This document shows positions 1 to 8,600 of a stretch of DNA of 64,000 nucleotides, one piece after another. The stretch is from Acidicapsa acidisoli (lineage in GTDB: Bacteria; Acidobacteriota; Terriglobia; Terriglobales; Acidobacteriaceae), in the NCBI RefSeq assembly GCF_025685625.1, contig NZ_JAGSYI010000001.1, forward strand, positions 186,001 through 250,000. Direction: 5' to 3'. Below the pieces are notes generated by a model. That model made no database searches and was not told the origin of the DNA. It saw nothing but the letters and a program-made list of their open reading frames with translations. Every line of letters starts with the position of its first letter. Position 1 is the stretch's first letter. Position numbers and translations under genes: made by a program.

Positions 1-1
1 C

Positions 2-118
2 CAAATCTTCCAACGCGGCGCCTGCGTCAAAGGCGCGAAACGCGGAGACTCCGGCGGCATCAAGACCGGCAAAGCGGTTATTCACCTCCGAATAAACTAC
101 GCCGTCGTCGCCAAGTAA
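2..118 (+). CDS. 3' end of an unrecognised protein (partial)
   Basis: An open frame runs in from the left edge and ends at TAA (116-118), leaving 38 residues that finish with NYAVVAK. The fragment is basic and glycine-rich (GAKRGDSGGIKTG), but I recognise no family in so short a piece. It converges with the nucleotidyltransferase gene on the other strand. The call rests on frame openness only. Confidence 0.45.
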   Translation, partial: QIFQRGACVKGAKRGDSGGIKTGKAVIHLRINYAVVAK

Positions 119-243
119 GTAGAGCCACTGTTGCGGGTTACCACAGGCAACACGATGCAAGCCGCTCGCAGTAGTCGGAGATTCCTTCACAGTGTGCACC
201 CCAAACCCGGGCGCCAGAAAAGGCACGGCTTGATCGTTTGTGA

Positions 244-288
244 CACGGCGAGCAAGCACGCCGTGCAGGCACAATTGCAAGCGCAATT
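244..288. terminator. Two adjacent perfect hairpins between convergent genes
   Basis: CACGGCG (244-250) pairs perfectly with CGCCGTG (259-265). AATTGC (273-278) pairs with GCAATT (283-288). They lie in the 177-bp spacer between two converging genes, where terminators are expected. Neither stem is followed by a T-tract, so a factor-independent terminator is only a possibility. Confidence 0.35.
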
Positions 289-295
289 CACAGTG

Positions 296-1570
296 TTAAC
301 TCCTGGGAAAGGCAATTCGCAATGCCTTCCGGAAGCCATACTTATGGAGCAGGCGAAAGGGCCTGACGACAACCATGAGCCCGGATTGAACCCGATGGCG
401 ACGCGCCCATTGATAGTCCGAATATGTCGGCATCAAGTATCTGAATCTATATCGCCATCGTCTGAGGACATGGGGCTCCGCCTGCAGATACAGGCCACGA
501 TAATCGTTGATGACAACCTGTCGGTTCTCTGAAAAGAGCCTCCAGGCAGCGGCGCGAGCGAGCGCAACGGCTTTGGGTGATGCGGAGGTCGCGATATCCA
601 GCGCTTCCGGCAATAGTTGAGGAAACATTGCGCGCACAACCTCGCAACCGATGAGCAGATATGGCTGCAGACCCTCTCGTCGAGCTTGCTGCACCATTTC
701 CTCATAGGCGTCAGGCTGCCAACCACGCAATGCCCGCGCAACGTCCATGATCCAGATAAGTCTCGAAAAACCATGCTTCAGGCCGTGGGAACAGAGATAC
801 AGAACCAAATCGGCATCGGACATGGCACGAACCGGCTGTCCGCGAAAATCATGGGGACGAGAACGGCTCCAGATGTGATCAATATCGAAGGGAAAGTCCC
901 GAGGAGAAGCCAGTTCGAAATGCAGTTCTACCAGAAGTTCGTCTCGGATAAATCTGCGGTCATGCTCGCCAGCCGGTCCCAATCCGATAAATCCTCTGCC
1001 CAAGAGCAACGTTTCGCAACGAGGAAAATCATCGCGGCGCACAAGCAGATCCAGGTCGTTGGACGCTCGCAGCGCTACATCTCCATAGAGGGTCAATGCC
1101 AGCGAAGGCCCCTTCAACGGAAGGACCTCTATGCGCAGATCCCGAAAGTCTTGTAGTAATTCTTTCAGTTCCTCTGCGAGCCATTCTGCGAAGGCTTGGC
1201 ACTCACGAGCGGCAATCCGGAAAAAGCCTGGCATATCCGCACCCATCGCAAACATCGACTGATGGACGAGGAGAAGGACGCCATTTTCTCTGGCGAGATC
1301 AAGCAGGACTTTCCAATCCACATCTTCCGGAACAAGGTATGGCAACCCGCGCAGACAGGTTATCAGCAGAGCGGTCTCGGGTGAAGGATCATCGGCGCAT
1401 TGCCGAAGCGAGATTGCTGAACATGTCTGAGTCGCTGTTACGGGAGTTCTGAATGCTGCCATTTGTATCCCGGGAGTCTGAAGCGGCGAGCTGCCCAGAT
1501 CGGCGAAAACTCGACGATTACGCTGCGCGGTCCAGGGGAGGCGTCGCTGCGTCGACGCGGGCCGCGCCAT
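296..1570 (-). CDS. Nucleotidyltransferase family protein (NTP_transf_5 type)
   Basis: 424 residues from the chosen ATG. Around residues 150-180 it carries the hallmark of the PF14907 nucleotidyltransferases, LKGPSLALTLYG followed by LRASNDLDLLV. The two Asp of NDLD (about 172 and 174) are the likely metal ligands, and LLVELHFEL follows near 213. The family resembles antibiotic nucleotidyltransferases. Its members occur beside RiPP and lasso-peptide genes and in capsule-type loci, with unknown substrates. The frame stays open upstream to 1624, but that longer start would overlap the 64-residue gene; starting at 1570 leaves a 16-bp gap and suggests co-transcription. No strong Shine-Dalgarno is visible for either start. 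The substrate is unknown. Confidence 0.75.
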   Translation of the reverse strand: MARPASTQRRLPWTAQRNRRVFADLGSSPLQTPGIQMAAFRTPVTATQTCSAISLRQCADDPSPETALLITCLRGLPYLVPEDVDWKVLLDLARENGVLLLVHQSMFAMGADMPGFFRIAARECQAFAEWLAEELKELLQDFRDLRIEVLPLKGPSLALTLYGDVALRASNDLDLLVRRDDFPRCETLLLGRGFIGLGPAGEHDRRFIRDELLVELHFELASPRDFPFDIDHIWSRSRPHDFRGQPVRAMSDADLVLYLCSHGLKHGFSRLIWIMDVARALRGWQPDAYEEMVQQARREGLQPYLLIGCEVVRAMFPQLLPEALDIATSASPKAVALARAAAWRLFSENRQVVINDYRGLYLQAEPHVLRRWRYRFRYLMPTYSDYQWARRHRVQSGLMVVVRPFRLLHKYGFRKALRIAFPRS

Positions 1571-1586
1571 GATGGTCTGCTCGACA

Positions 1587-1781
1587 CTAAGGCTTGCTGT
1601 GAACAGCGTGGGCCTTCGACGCAAACACCAGCAATGGGGCCGCTACAAGCGCATACTTGCCATAGCGTTCAATGAGTTCCCGTCGGGTTGAGGTCTCCAC
1701 TGACTCTGAATGAGCAAGCGAAGACGATGATGTAGCATCCTGACCTTCCGGAGGGCGCGTCTCTTGCGGCTTTGCATTCAT
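1587..1781 (-). CDS. Small protein with a Ser-rich head and hydrophobic tail
   Basis: 64 residues. The ATG at 1781 is preceded by a good Shine-Dalgarno (GGGAGGTAGG); an upstream in-frame TTG at 1817 would also open the frame but has no such support. Residues 1-32 are polar and Ser/Glu/Thr-rich. A conserved-looking block RRELIERYGKYALVAAPLL leads into a hydrophobic stretch ending SKAHAVHSKP. The AHA could be a signal-peptidase-like site, or the whole tail a membrane anchor. It sits 16 bp upstream of the nucleotidyltransferase gene and may be its substrate or partner. No family name can be given with certainty. Confidence 0.6.
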   Translation of the reverse strand: MNAKPQETRPPEGQDATSSSSLAHSESVETSTRRELIERYGKYALVAAPLLVFASKAHAVHSKP

Positions 1782-1850
1782 ATCCAAACCTACCTCCCTT
1801 TGCTTTAGAAGCTTCAATGCTATTTTTTCCCTGAGCGCCTTGGCTCGTAG

Positions 1851-2075
1851 CTATCGAGCACTGGCCCCGGCATAATTACTTGATCCATCTTTGGCGTCAC
1901 GATAGGACGGGTCGACGTTGTAAATCGTAACGCGATACTCAGATGCGAAATCGGCATAAATCACTGAGACTTGAATCCCTGAACGCAGCAATTCGCTGTT
2001 GTTGCTGATACGTTTGGGTCCTACGATATCGGGGTTCCGTCGACGGCAGTATCTTCCACTGCGACCGGGTACGGA
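1851..2075 (-). pseudogene. Possible gene remnant with no start codon
   Basis: One minus-strand frame is open for 74 codons, from a TGA at 2076-2078 to a TAG at 1851-1853. It reads like real protein in its second half (SGIQVSVIYADFASEYRVT, then NVDPSYRDAKDG). There is no ATG, GTG or convincing TTG at its head. I interpret it as the C-terminal remnant of a decayed gene; the parent family was not recognised. The rest of the 650-bp stretch from 1782 to 2433 shows no other gene. Confidence 0.3.
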
Positions 2076-2433
2076 TCATCTCCTCCCCCTAAGTGAGCCG
2101 AGATCGGGTAGCTCCCCAGGTTCTTCACAACACTAGATCGAAGGTGCAAACAGTATAGGTTGAGACCCATAATTCCGCAATGCCGTTTCCGTTGAAGTTG
2201 CACAATCTCAGGTAGCAACGCTTTCTCGTTCGGTTTATGCGACTGACACTGCCATGCGCGGTGAGAGATAGCTGCGCCAGCCCAAGACGGAATTACGTGA
2301 CGTAAGCTTTGTCCAATAAAAACTTAAAGCCTGAACTTGGGCCAAAGAAATCACCTGGAATGCTAGGAGCGCATCTTAGCCGAAGACCGAGCTTGTCGGT
2401 ATCCAGCCGCTTCGATTATGCTGATCCCTCTCT

Positions 2434-2961
2434 ATGCCCCACGGATTCGATGACTATCGTGTATTTATCTCCGCCCCCGGTGATCTGGAGTCGGATCGCC
2501 AGGCCTGTAACGACGTCATTGCAGATGTGAACGAAACGACGGCCATGCCAGCGAAGATTCTGCTGGTATCGATCGGCCTACGCGATAACGATCAGATCGT
2601 CAGCCATCGCAGCATCGTTTCGGATAATGTACGCTGGAGCACTTACTTCATTCAGATATTCCAAGACGACTGGGGTCCGCGCGATCTGTTCAGGAAACTG
2701 TTTCTTCTCGCCATGGAATGCCGGGATGATGAGAACATGCCGATGCGCGATGTGGTGATTTGTCTCAAGGATGCGCCCCATGAAACCGACGCGGAGATTC
2801 TGGCATTTCGCCACGAGTTGGAGGAACACCAGGATCTGCGTGTTTTCCGCTACACCAGCATGAGCGAGTTGAGAGCGCAACTTACCGAAGTCTGTGAAGG
2901 ATGGTCGCAGAGCTTGATCGAGTCCTTGATTGAGACAAGGAGAGATTTGGGTATCGATTGA
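2434..2961 (+). CDS. DUF4062-like protein, C-terminus altered by tandem duplication
   Basis: 175 residues. The N-terminus YRVFISAPGDLESDRQAC matches the opening of DUF4062-type domains (VFISS-x-DL-x-x-ER), a fold often attached to STAND NTPases or TIR-like modules with suspected signalling or defence roles. Here it stands alone. The frame ends at TGA 2959-2961, inside the second copy of a 28-bp tandem duplication. Removing one copy joins the frame to a further 24 codons that include two EPGT units and end at TAG 3056-3058. The present C-terminus therefore looks like the product of a recent frameshifting duplication. The ribosome-binding site is weak. Function unknown. Confidence 0.6.
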   Translation: MPHGFDDYRVFISAPGDLESDRQACNDVIADVNETTAMPAKILLVSIGLRDNDQIVSHRSIVSDNVRWSTYFIQIFQDDWGPRDLFRKLFLLAMECRDDENMPMRDVVICLKDAPHETDAEILAFRHELEEHQDLRVFRYTSMSELRAQLTEVCEGWSQSLIESLIETRRDLGID

Positions 2962-2984
2962 GACAAGGAGAGATTTGGGTATCG
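2929..2984 (+). repeat. Perfect 28-bp tandem duplication
   Basis: ATTGAGACAAGGAGAGATTT plus eight more bases occupies 2929-2956 and is repeated exactly at 2957-2984. Because 28 is not a multiple of three, the second copy shifts the frame of the DUF4062-like gene and supplies its stop codon. A short degenerate repeat (GAGCCGGGAAC, twice) follows directly at 2984-3007. Confidence 0.95.
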
Positions 2985-3073
2985 AGCCGGGAACTGAGCC
3001 GGGAACCGAGTCTATCGCTGGCTCTACGCCCAACACCTCTGCTGCAACCGAAGCATAGCCATTCTTTGCACCC

Positions 3074-3556
3074 CTACAGCAATGGAACGGGCCGCCATTC
3101 CATGTAGAAATGTGTCTGATCCTCGCGTACGATGCTGAAGCCCAGACGCTGGTGGAAACGCAGGGAGCCAGGATTAAAGCGGAAGACGCATGAGCGAATC
3201 GGTAGCCTGGCCTGCACGGCTTCCTGTTGTACCCGCTGAACCACAACAGTTCCGATTCCCTTCCCCTGAAGCCTGGGGTGAATGGCGATATCCACCAGCT
3301 TTAATTCACCGTCGCCCGGCGCTACCCACAACCGGCCTGCCAGCTCACTGTCGAGCAACACCACATGGCAACAGGAGTTAGGGTACATGTGCGTGTACGC
3401 CGCCATCTGCGCCCGAAACTGCGTCCGAATGAGTTGTTCCTTTAACGTTGCCGAGATCGGCGCAAGCGCAAACTCCGGCCCGCGTACCGCCGCATATAGG
3501 TCGTACAGAAATATCTCGTCCTGCACAAGCGCAGGGCGAACCGCGAGAGTAGGCAT
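3074..3556 (-). CDS. GNAT family N-acetyltransferase
   Basis: 160 residues, the usual size of a single GNAT domain. The acetyl-CoA pyrophosphate loop is visible as HPRLQGKGIGTVVVQ (Q/R-x-x-G-x-G/A form) near residues 93-108, after the beta strand LKLVDIAI. The C-terminal FHQRLGFSIVRED is the typical 'YEKLGF' strand. The acceptor is unknown. It is the last gene of a leftward cluster behind three tail-collar genes, with a 55-bp gap to the nearest, so it may modify those proteins or a shared substrate; that is inference. Confidence 0.85.
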   Translation of the reverse strand: MPTLAVRPALVQDEIFLYDLYAAVRGPEFALAPISATLKEQLIRTQFRAQMAAYTHMYPNSCCHVVLLDSELAGRLWVAPGDGELKLVDIAIHPRLQGKGIGTVVVQRVQQEAVQARLPIRSCVFRFNPGSLRFHQRLGFSIVREDQTHFYMEWRPVPLL

Positions 3557-3611
3557 AGCTCAATAGTGCTGCAGACCGGCCTTTTAACCGGTTTCTGGCT
3601 GGAAAAGTCTG

Positions 3612-4148
3612 CTAACTGCGAGGCGGAAATACACCCTGCAAGGCAATGCAGAAGTTTAACGTGAGATACGGCATCATGTTGTTGTGCGGCTGACTGCCTC
3701 CCACGATCGCGACCATATTCGTGGCCATGGTTTGATTCTGCGAAACGCCGCTGGTGTAGGCATTCGCCGGGGTTCCCCCAGTCTTAACAAGAATTGCATT
3801 GCCCGGCTGGCCGGTCTGTCCTCCAACCCTGGCGCCGTCTACACAGTTAATGCTATGAGAGTGAGCGGGCATCTCGGAGCTGAGTATCGTGACACTATTC
3901 GAGCCGCCCGATTCGCCGAGATCGTGCAGAGACAGACCCGGACCCTGGCCCGGATGCATCGGAGCGCTCCCCTGAAGATTGGGAAGAGCAAAGTTGCTTC
4001 TCCCGTCCCCGCCGTAGGTGGTGCCCAGCAGGGAGAAGAGCGCCGTATTTTGGGAGAGGGATAACAGTTGGCCATTGCAAAAGGCCCACCCTCTTGGCGC
4101 GAAATTGAACGGAAATATCCTTATTTCTGCTACAAACGGATCGGCCAT
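3612..4148 (-). CDS. Tail-collar (Mdp/MdpB-like) protein 1
   Basis: 178 residues beginning MADPFVAEIRIFPFNFAPRG. It has the phage tail-collar signature: FNFAPRGWAFCNGQLLSLSQ, then LFSLLGTTYGGDGRSNFALP and the closing block PYLTLNFCIALQG. Relatives are annotated as phage tail or microcystin-dependent proteins and are widespread in bacterial chromosomes outside prophages. AAGGAG lies just upstream of the start. It follows tail-collar protein 2 after 18 bp in the same direction. The middle (about residues 85-145) is the variable, glycine-rich part. Its biochemical role is unknown. Confidence 0.85.
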   Translation of the reverse strand: MADPFVAEIRIFPFNFAPRGWAFCNGQLLSLSQNTALFSLLGTTYGGDGRSNFALPNLQGSAPMHPGQGPGLSLHDLGESGGSNSVTILSSEMPAHSHSINCVDGARVGGQTGQPGNAILVKTGGTPANAYTSGVSQNQTMATNMVAIVGGSQPHNNMMPYLTLNFCIALQGVFPPRS

Positions 4149-4166
4149 CTTGGATGCTCCTTGAGG

Positions 4167-4664
4167 TTAATTCTGAGAGGGGAATATTCCCGTTAAAGAG
4201 ATGCAGAAGTTCAGCGTGAGATAGGGCTGCATATTCTGGTGCGGCTGGCTTCCCCCGACGGTCGCTAATGCGCCTGGGTACATACCCACGAGACTACTCC
4301 CGGAGTTGTTATATTCCGGCGCGCCACCCAACAGATTCGAGGTCGGACTTGCAGCGTTCGCAGCGACGTTCGTGGCGCCCCAGGGGTGGGTATGCGCGGG
4401 GATCTCGGCAATGGAGAGCGTGTGATTCTGCTCTCCCGCCATCTGCCCCAAAGTCTGCCCGTTGCCCATGTGTAGAGGAGTACGGCCCTGCAAATTGGGC
4501 AATCCGAAGTTCGTCCTTCCATCTCCGCCGTACGTGGTTCCGAGCAGCGAGAAGATGGCCTGGTTCTGATTGATGGGCAGCAGTTGCCCATTACACAGCG
4601 CCCAGCCTTTGGGTGCAAAACCGAAACTGAAGATTTTGATCTCGGATATGAATGGAGTACCCAT
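4167..4664 (-). CDS. Tail-collar (Mdp/MdpB-like) protein 2
   Basis: 165 residues, MGTPFISEIKIFSFGFAPKG at the N-terminus. It has the same blocks as its neighbours: GWALCNGQLLPINQNQAIF, LLGTTYGGDGRTNFGLPNLQ, HTHPWG in the central insert, and QPYLTLNFCISLTGIFP at the end. A strong AAGGAGAA ribosome site precedes it. It is closest to protein 1 in both ends, which suggests local duplication. The conserved Cys of CNGQ and the His-x-His in the insert are retained in all three paralogues. Function unknown. Confidence 0.87.
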   Translation of the reverse strand: MGTPFISEIKIFSFGFAPKGWALCNGQLLPINQNQAIFSLLGTTYGGDGRTNFGLPNLQGRTPLHMGNGQTLGQMAGEQNHTLSIAEIPAHTHPWGATNVAANAASPTSNLLGGAPEYNNSGSSLVGMYPGALATVGGSQPHQNMQPYLTLNFCISLTGIFPSQN

Positions 4665-4712
4665 CGGTCATTCTCCTTATCTTTTCGTTCAATGCCTTTG
4701 TCGGTTCGGCCC

Positions 4713-5210
4713 CTAAGACTGACTGGGAAACACACCGAAGAGCGAAAGGATGAAGCTGATGCACAAATACGGCTGAAAATTGTCGTGAGGCTGGCTTCCG
4801 CCTATCGATCCGATCGCTGCGGCCATCGTAGCATTACCGGGTCTGTTCAGGTCATAGATGTCGGGTCCCGAAGCAAGGAAGTTGCCGCCCGGGAGAGATG
4901 AGGTATTAGGATTCGTAGTGGCGAGGACCGTGTGGGTGTGCGCTGGCATTTGATTCGTTGTCAGAGTAACGCTTTCGGCGCCGCCATTCATGGCCAGAAC
5001 GAATCCTGCCCCCGTATGGATCGGAAGCCGGCCCCTCAGGTCTGGCAGCGCGAAAGTGCTTTGGCCATCGCCCCCATAGGTAGTGCCGATGAGGTTGAAA
5101 AGGACCTCGTTTTCTGAGATGGGGAGCAACTGCCCCTCGCAGAACATCCACCCGGCTGGCGCGAAATTGCCGCCAAACATTCGAATCTCACCTACATAGG
5201 GCTGAGACAT
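4713..5210 (-). CDS. Tail-collar (Mdp/MdpB-like) protein 3
   Basis: 165 residues, MSQPYVGEIRMFGGNFAPAG. It is the first gene of the leftward cluster and the most diverged of the three: FCEGQ replaces the CNGQ form and the end reads YLCISFILSLFGVFP. The LIGTTYGGDGQSTFALPDLR core and the AHTHTV insert are intact. GGAGG precedes the start. Its upstream region (5211-5607) is shared with the divergent 1800-residue secreted protein, so both may respond to common control. Confidence 0.87.
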   Translation of the reverse strand: MSQPYVGEIRMFGGNFAPAGWMFCEGQLLPISENEVLFNLIGTTYGGDGQSTFALPDLRGRLPIHTGAGFVLAMNGGAESVTLTTNQMPAHTHTVLATTNPNTSSLPGGNFLASGPDIYDLNRPGNATMAAAIGSIGGSQPHDNFQPYLCISFILSLFGVFPSQS

Positions 5211-5607
5211 GGCTCATTTCCTCCAAGACTCAGGATTCCGCATGATCGCCTGCGGTTTCTTTGAGTCAGCGATTAAGGTGTCCGGTATAACAACGACAAA
5301 CGGTACTAGGTGTTTCGCTGATTCGCAAGAGAAAAATCGAAAAAATAAATTACGGCGAACTAACTTGAAACTGCAGGCTGATCCACAGTTTCAGTTAGCG
5401 CTCGAGTCGCATATCTCCATTTTTCTTTCTTTGTTGCATTCCTTAAAGGTTGTGCTACACTTCGTCCGTCTCAGCCATGGTTGCACTGCACTCTCCCGTT
5501 TTCAGCCTGGTGATCCAACGTAGTTCGTCGCGGCGGTTCTGTTGCCGTTCCGAGCCTGGCTCTTAGCCGGTGAAGCGTGGTAGCAGCCGCGCTGCGGTGG
5601 AGGGCAC
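5211..5607. other. Divergent intergenic region
   Basis: 397 bp between the tail-collar cluster and the giant secreted protein. The middle (about 5320-5450) is AT-rich compared with the rest of the window. It contains a good rightward promoter candidate (see 5434-5461). An open frame crosses its left part but has no ribosome site and no recognisable protein, so I treat the region as non-coding. Confidence 0.6.
5434..5461 (+). promoter_or_regulatory. Candidate sigma-70 promoter with extended -10
   Basis: TTGCAT (5434-5439), a 16-bp spacer and TACACT (5456-5461), preceded by TG one base upstream (5453-5454) as in extended -10 promoters. It would give a leader of about 140 nt before the ATG at 5608. 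Confidence 0.45.
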
Positions 5608-8600
5608 ATGCGGGCGATCAGAGCAGGGGTAGAGTTTCAGGCCATAGTTTTCCTAAGCCTGTTATTTGCGGCGTCGACAGGGATTTTGCAGGCGCAGACG
5701 TTCTCAAGCTCGGGGACTATAACAATCCCCCAGGGCTCTGGCACCACTGTACCTACCGCTTACCCAAGTACAGCAACTAGCTGCACTTCGACAACCCCTA
5801 CGAATGCCGCATGCGTCTACGTCAACGGCCTGACTGGTAACTACACGTCGATGTCGATTACGCTCAACTACAGTTCTCTCAGCAGCCAGTCCTTTCCCGA
5901 TCCTGCGATCCTGCTCGAATCCCCCAGCGGAAAGTTTCTCGATATATTGTCATTTGGATGTGCGTACGAACTCAGCCCGACGTCGGTCACTTTTACGCTC
6001 GTTGACAACGCGTCGAACGGTTTGTTCCCCCCTGCTTACGATCCAAATTCTCAAGACTGCCCAGCCTCGTTCGCAAATAGCAGCTATGAACCGGCAGCGT
6101 ATGAAGTCTCGACCGACAACTTCCCCTCTCCAGGTCCTGGGAATTCCGGATATACCGTTGCAGGCAACGGCTCAAACCCCTGCGCGGGCGGTATCAATAA
6201 CCCATGTACAAGCGGCGACGGAACCTTCGCTAACACCTTCTGCCCGTCTCCGTCATCGTGTGTCTCAGGCCTCAACGGAACCTGGAAATTGTACGCCGTG
6301 GACCAGGGTGACTTTCTGCCATCCCCCGCCACAGTACTTACCTGGAGCCTGACCTTCAATGTTACGGGCAGCAATGCCGCTACGACCACGACACTCCAGG
6401 CAGGGTCTCCGAACCCCGCGTTCACGTCGGGAACAGGAGACTCGGTTTCCTTTACCGCCCATGTGGAGAAATCCGACAACAGCGGGCCCGCGACCACCGG
6501 CACGGTGACACTTCACGACAACACCACGAACACAAATCTCGTCACCGCGAGTGTAGATTCGTCAGGAAATGCCACTCTCACCACGACCTTCACGACTGAA
6601 GGCACCCACAACGTAGACGCCGTTTATAACGGCGGAACGGGATTCGCTGCCAGCGCTGCCTCTAACTCGGAAAACCAGATCGCAGTAAACCACGCGACGA
6701 ACCCGAGCAGTGGGACATTCTGTAATCCCGGCCCAATCACTCTTGGGTCGAACACCGGCGGGACCCCTTATCCTTCCAGGATCGTTCTAGGTCCCACGAA
6801 TATTTCCGGCGACACCGAGCCGACGTTGAGCGGCACAATCGAGACTGTCACCGTGAGCCTCAATGGTTTTAACTTGCAGAGCGGTGTCGAACTGGACGAC
6901 TTGGGTCTTCTGCTCCAGGCGCCCGGCACAAATACAACGGATTTATCAAGCTCCGGCAACGCATTCGAGTTTCTCTCGTGGGCGGGCAATCCCTTCACCA
7001 GCGGATCACTAACGATGTCGGACACAGGTGCGTCGGAGATCCCGGCATTCTCTGCTCCAACCTGCACTACCTGTCTGCCAACCGATGATCACGATGAGGT
7101 AGGCTCGAACAATTCAGACTCGTTCCCATCCCCGGCGCCGACGTCCTTCGTCACGGCCGCTCCGACCGGCTCAGGCACTTTCCTGACCGAGTTCGGAGGC
7201 GGAGGCGTGAGTGGCACGTGGAGCTTATATCTTGACAACCGGTTAACTACGGGCGGAACTCTAGGATCGCTCGGTTCCTGGTGTCTGAACTTCACAACAC
7301 AGACCAACGCGCATCCTACCTCGACGACCGTCAGCGGATCGCCGAATCCGGTTTCCACCGCTGCCAGCACCACTCTCACCGCCAACGTTTCCGTTACCGA
7401 CGGCTCAGGTTTGACTGTGAACGCAGGCACCGTAACGTTCGTCGACGGCAGCACCAACCTCGGTTCCTCTTCTGTTGTGAACGGCGTGGCCACGTTGAGC
7501 AAAACGCTCACCGAAGGCACACATCAAATCGTGGCCAGCTACAGCGGCACAAATACCGGAACCGAGTTCGGCATCAGCTCCGCAAACTTCAACCAGCGCG
7601 TCGACCACCCCACCGCAGAGTCGGGAACGGGGCCGTACACATACTGCAATGCCGGCCCGATCACAGCCCCCGGTCTGGGTGTAGATGCGGGCGCGGCTGC
7701 GCCGTATCCCTCGAACATATTTGTAACCAACCTGCCGGGCACAGTGGATGCTCTAACGGTCACATTGCACAACTTCAGTACCGATGATCAGGGCGATCTC
7801 CTCTCTCTATTAGTAGGTCCAGGAGGCAATAACCTTGACTTCTTTTCACTGACCGGCAGCAACGACTCCGGCATTTCACCAATCAACCTCACCTTCGCCG
7901 ACTCAGGAAGCAGTATCGGCGGGAACATCACAGCCTCCGGCACCTACCGGCCGACGAGTGCCAACACCTCCATCACCTACCCGCAATGTCCGCCTAACGC
8001 AAGCAATTGCGCCAGCCCGGCCGTGGGACCGCCGCTACCTTCGAATCCATTTACACCAACCAACAAGGCCGAATCCGCCGGAACCGGCATCCTTGGCGAC
8101 ACCAGCACGGAAGGAGTCTTTGGCGGCACCAGCGCCAGCACCTATAACGGAAATGGGACTTGGAGTCTATACATGGACGATGGTGGCCCCACTGGCGGAG
8201 GAGAACTGACCAACGTTGCGGGGGGCTGGTGCGTCAACTTCACCGAAAATCTGCCGACCGTGACGGTTGCCAAATCGCACAGCGGCACGTTGACGCAGGG
8301 CCAGCAAGGAGTGCCGTTCACAATCGATATTACCAACAACGGCCGTGGCCCCACCGGCGACCCGACAGGCGGTAGCAATCCCTTGACTGTCACCGATACC
8401 CTGAACTCCGCCTATGCATATGCGGGCTTCTCGGGCACCGGCTGGAGTTGCTCAGCGACGGGACAGACAGTAACCTGCACCAACGACTCCACCGTGGCTC
8501 AGGAGAGCAGCTACGGAGCCCTGACCATCGACGTAAACGTGAGTGCGACAGCAAGCACTACCTCAAGCGTTACCAATCAGGTCCAGGTTTCCGGCGGCGG

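Noticed and set aside
617-1156. 179-codon rightward open frame across the nucleotidyltransferase gene
   Set aside because: It is antisense to a gene with clear family motifs and encodes no recognisable protein; it is expected from GC-rich codon use.
2309-2530. 73-codon rightward frame before the DUF4062-like gene
   Set aside because: It overlaps that gene in another frame, lacks a ribosome site and reads as random protein.
3612-5210. Possible prophage or contractile-injection remnant, from the tail-collar genes
   Set aside because: No capsid, terminase, sheath, baseplate, integrase or lysis gene is near. The triplet is a common free-standing chromosomal arrangement.
5209-5523. 104-codon frame in the spacer upstream of the giant gene
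   Set aside because: It runs through the promoter region with no start signal or protein-like composition.
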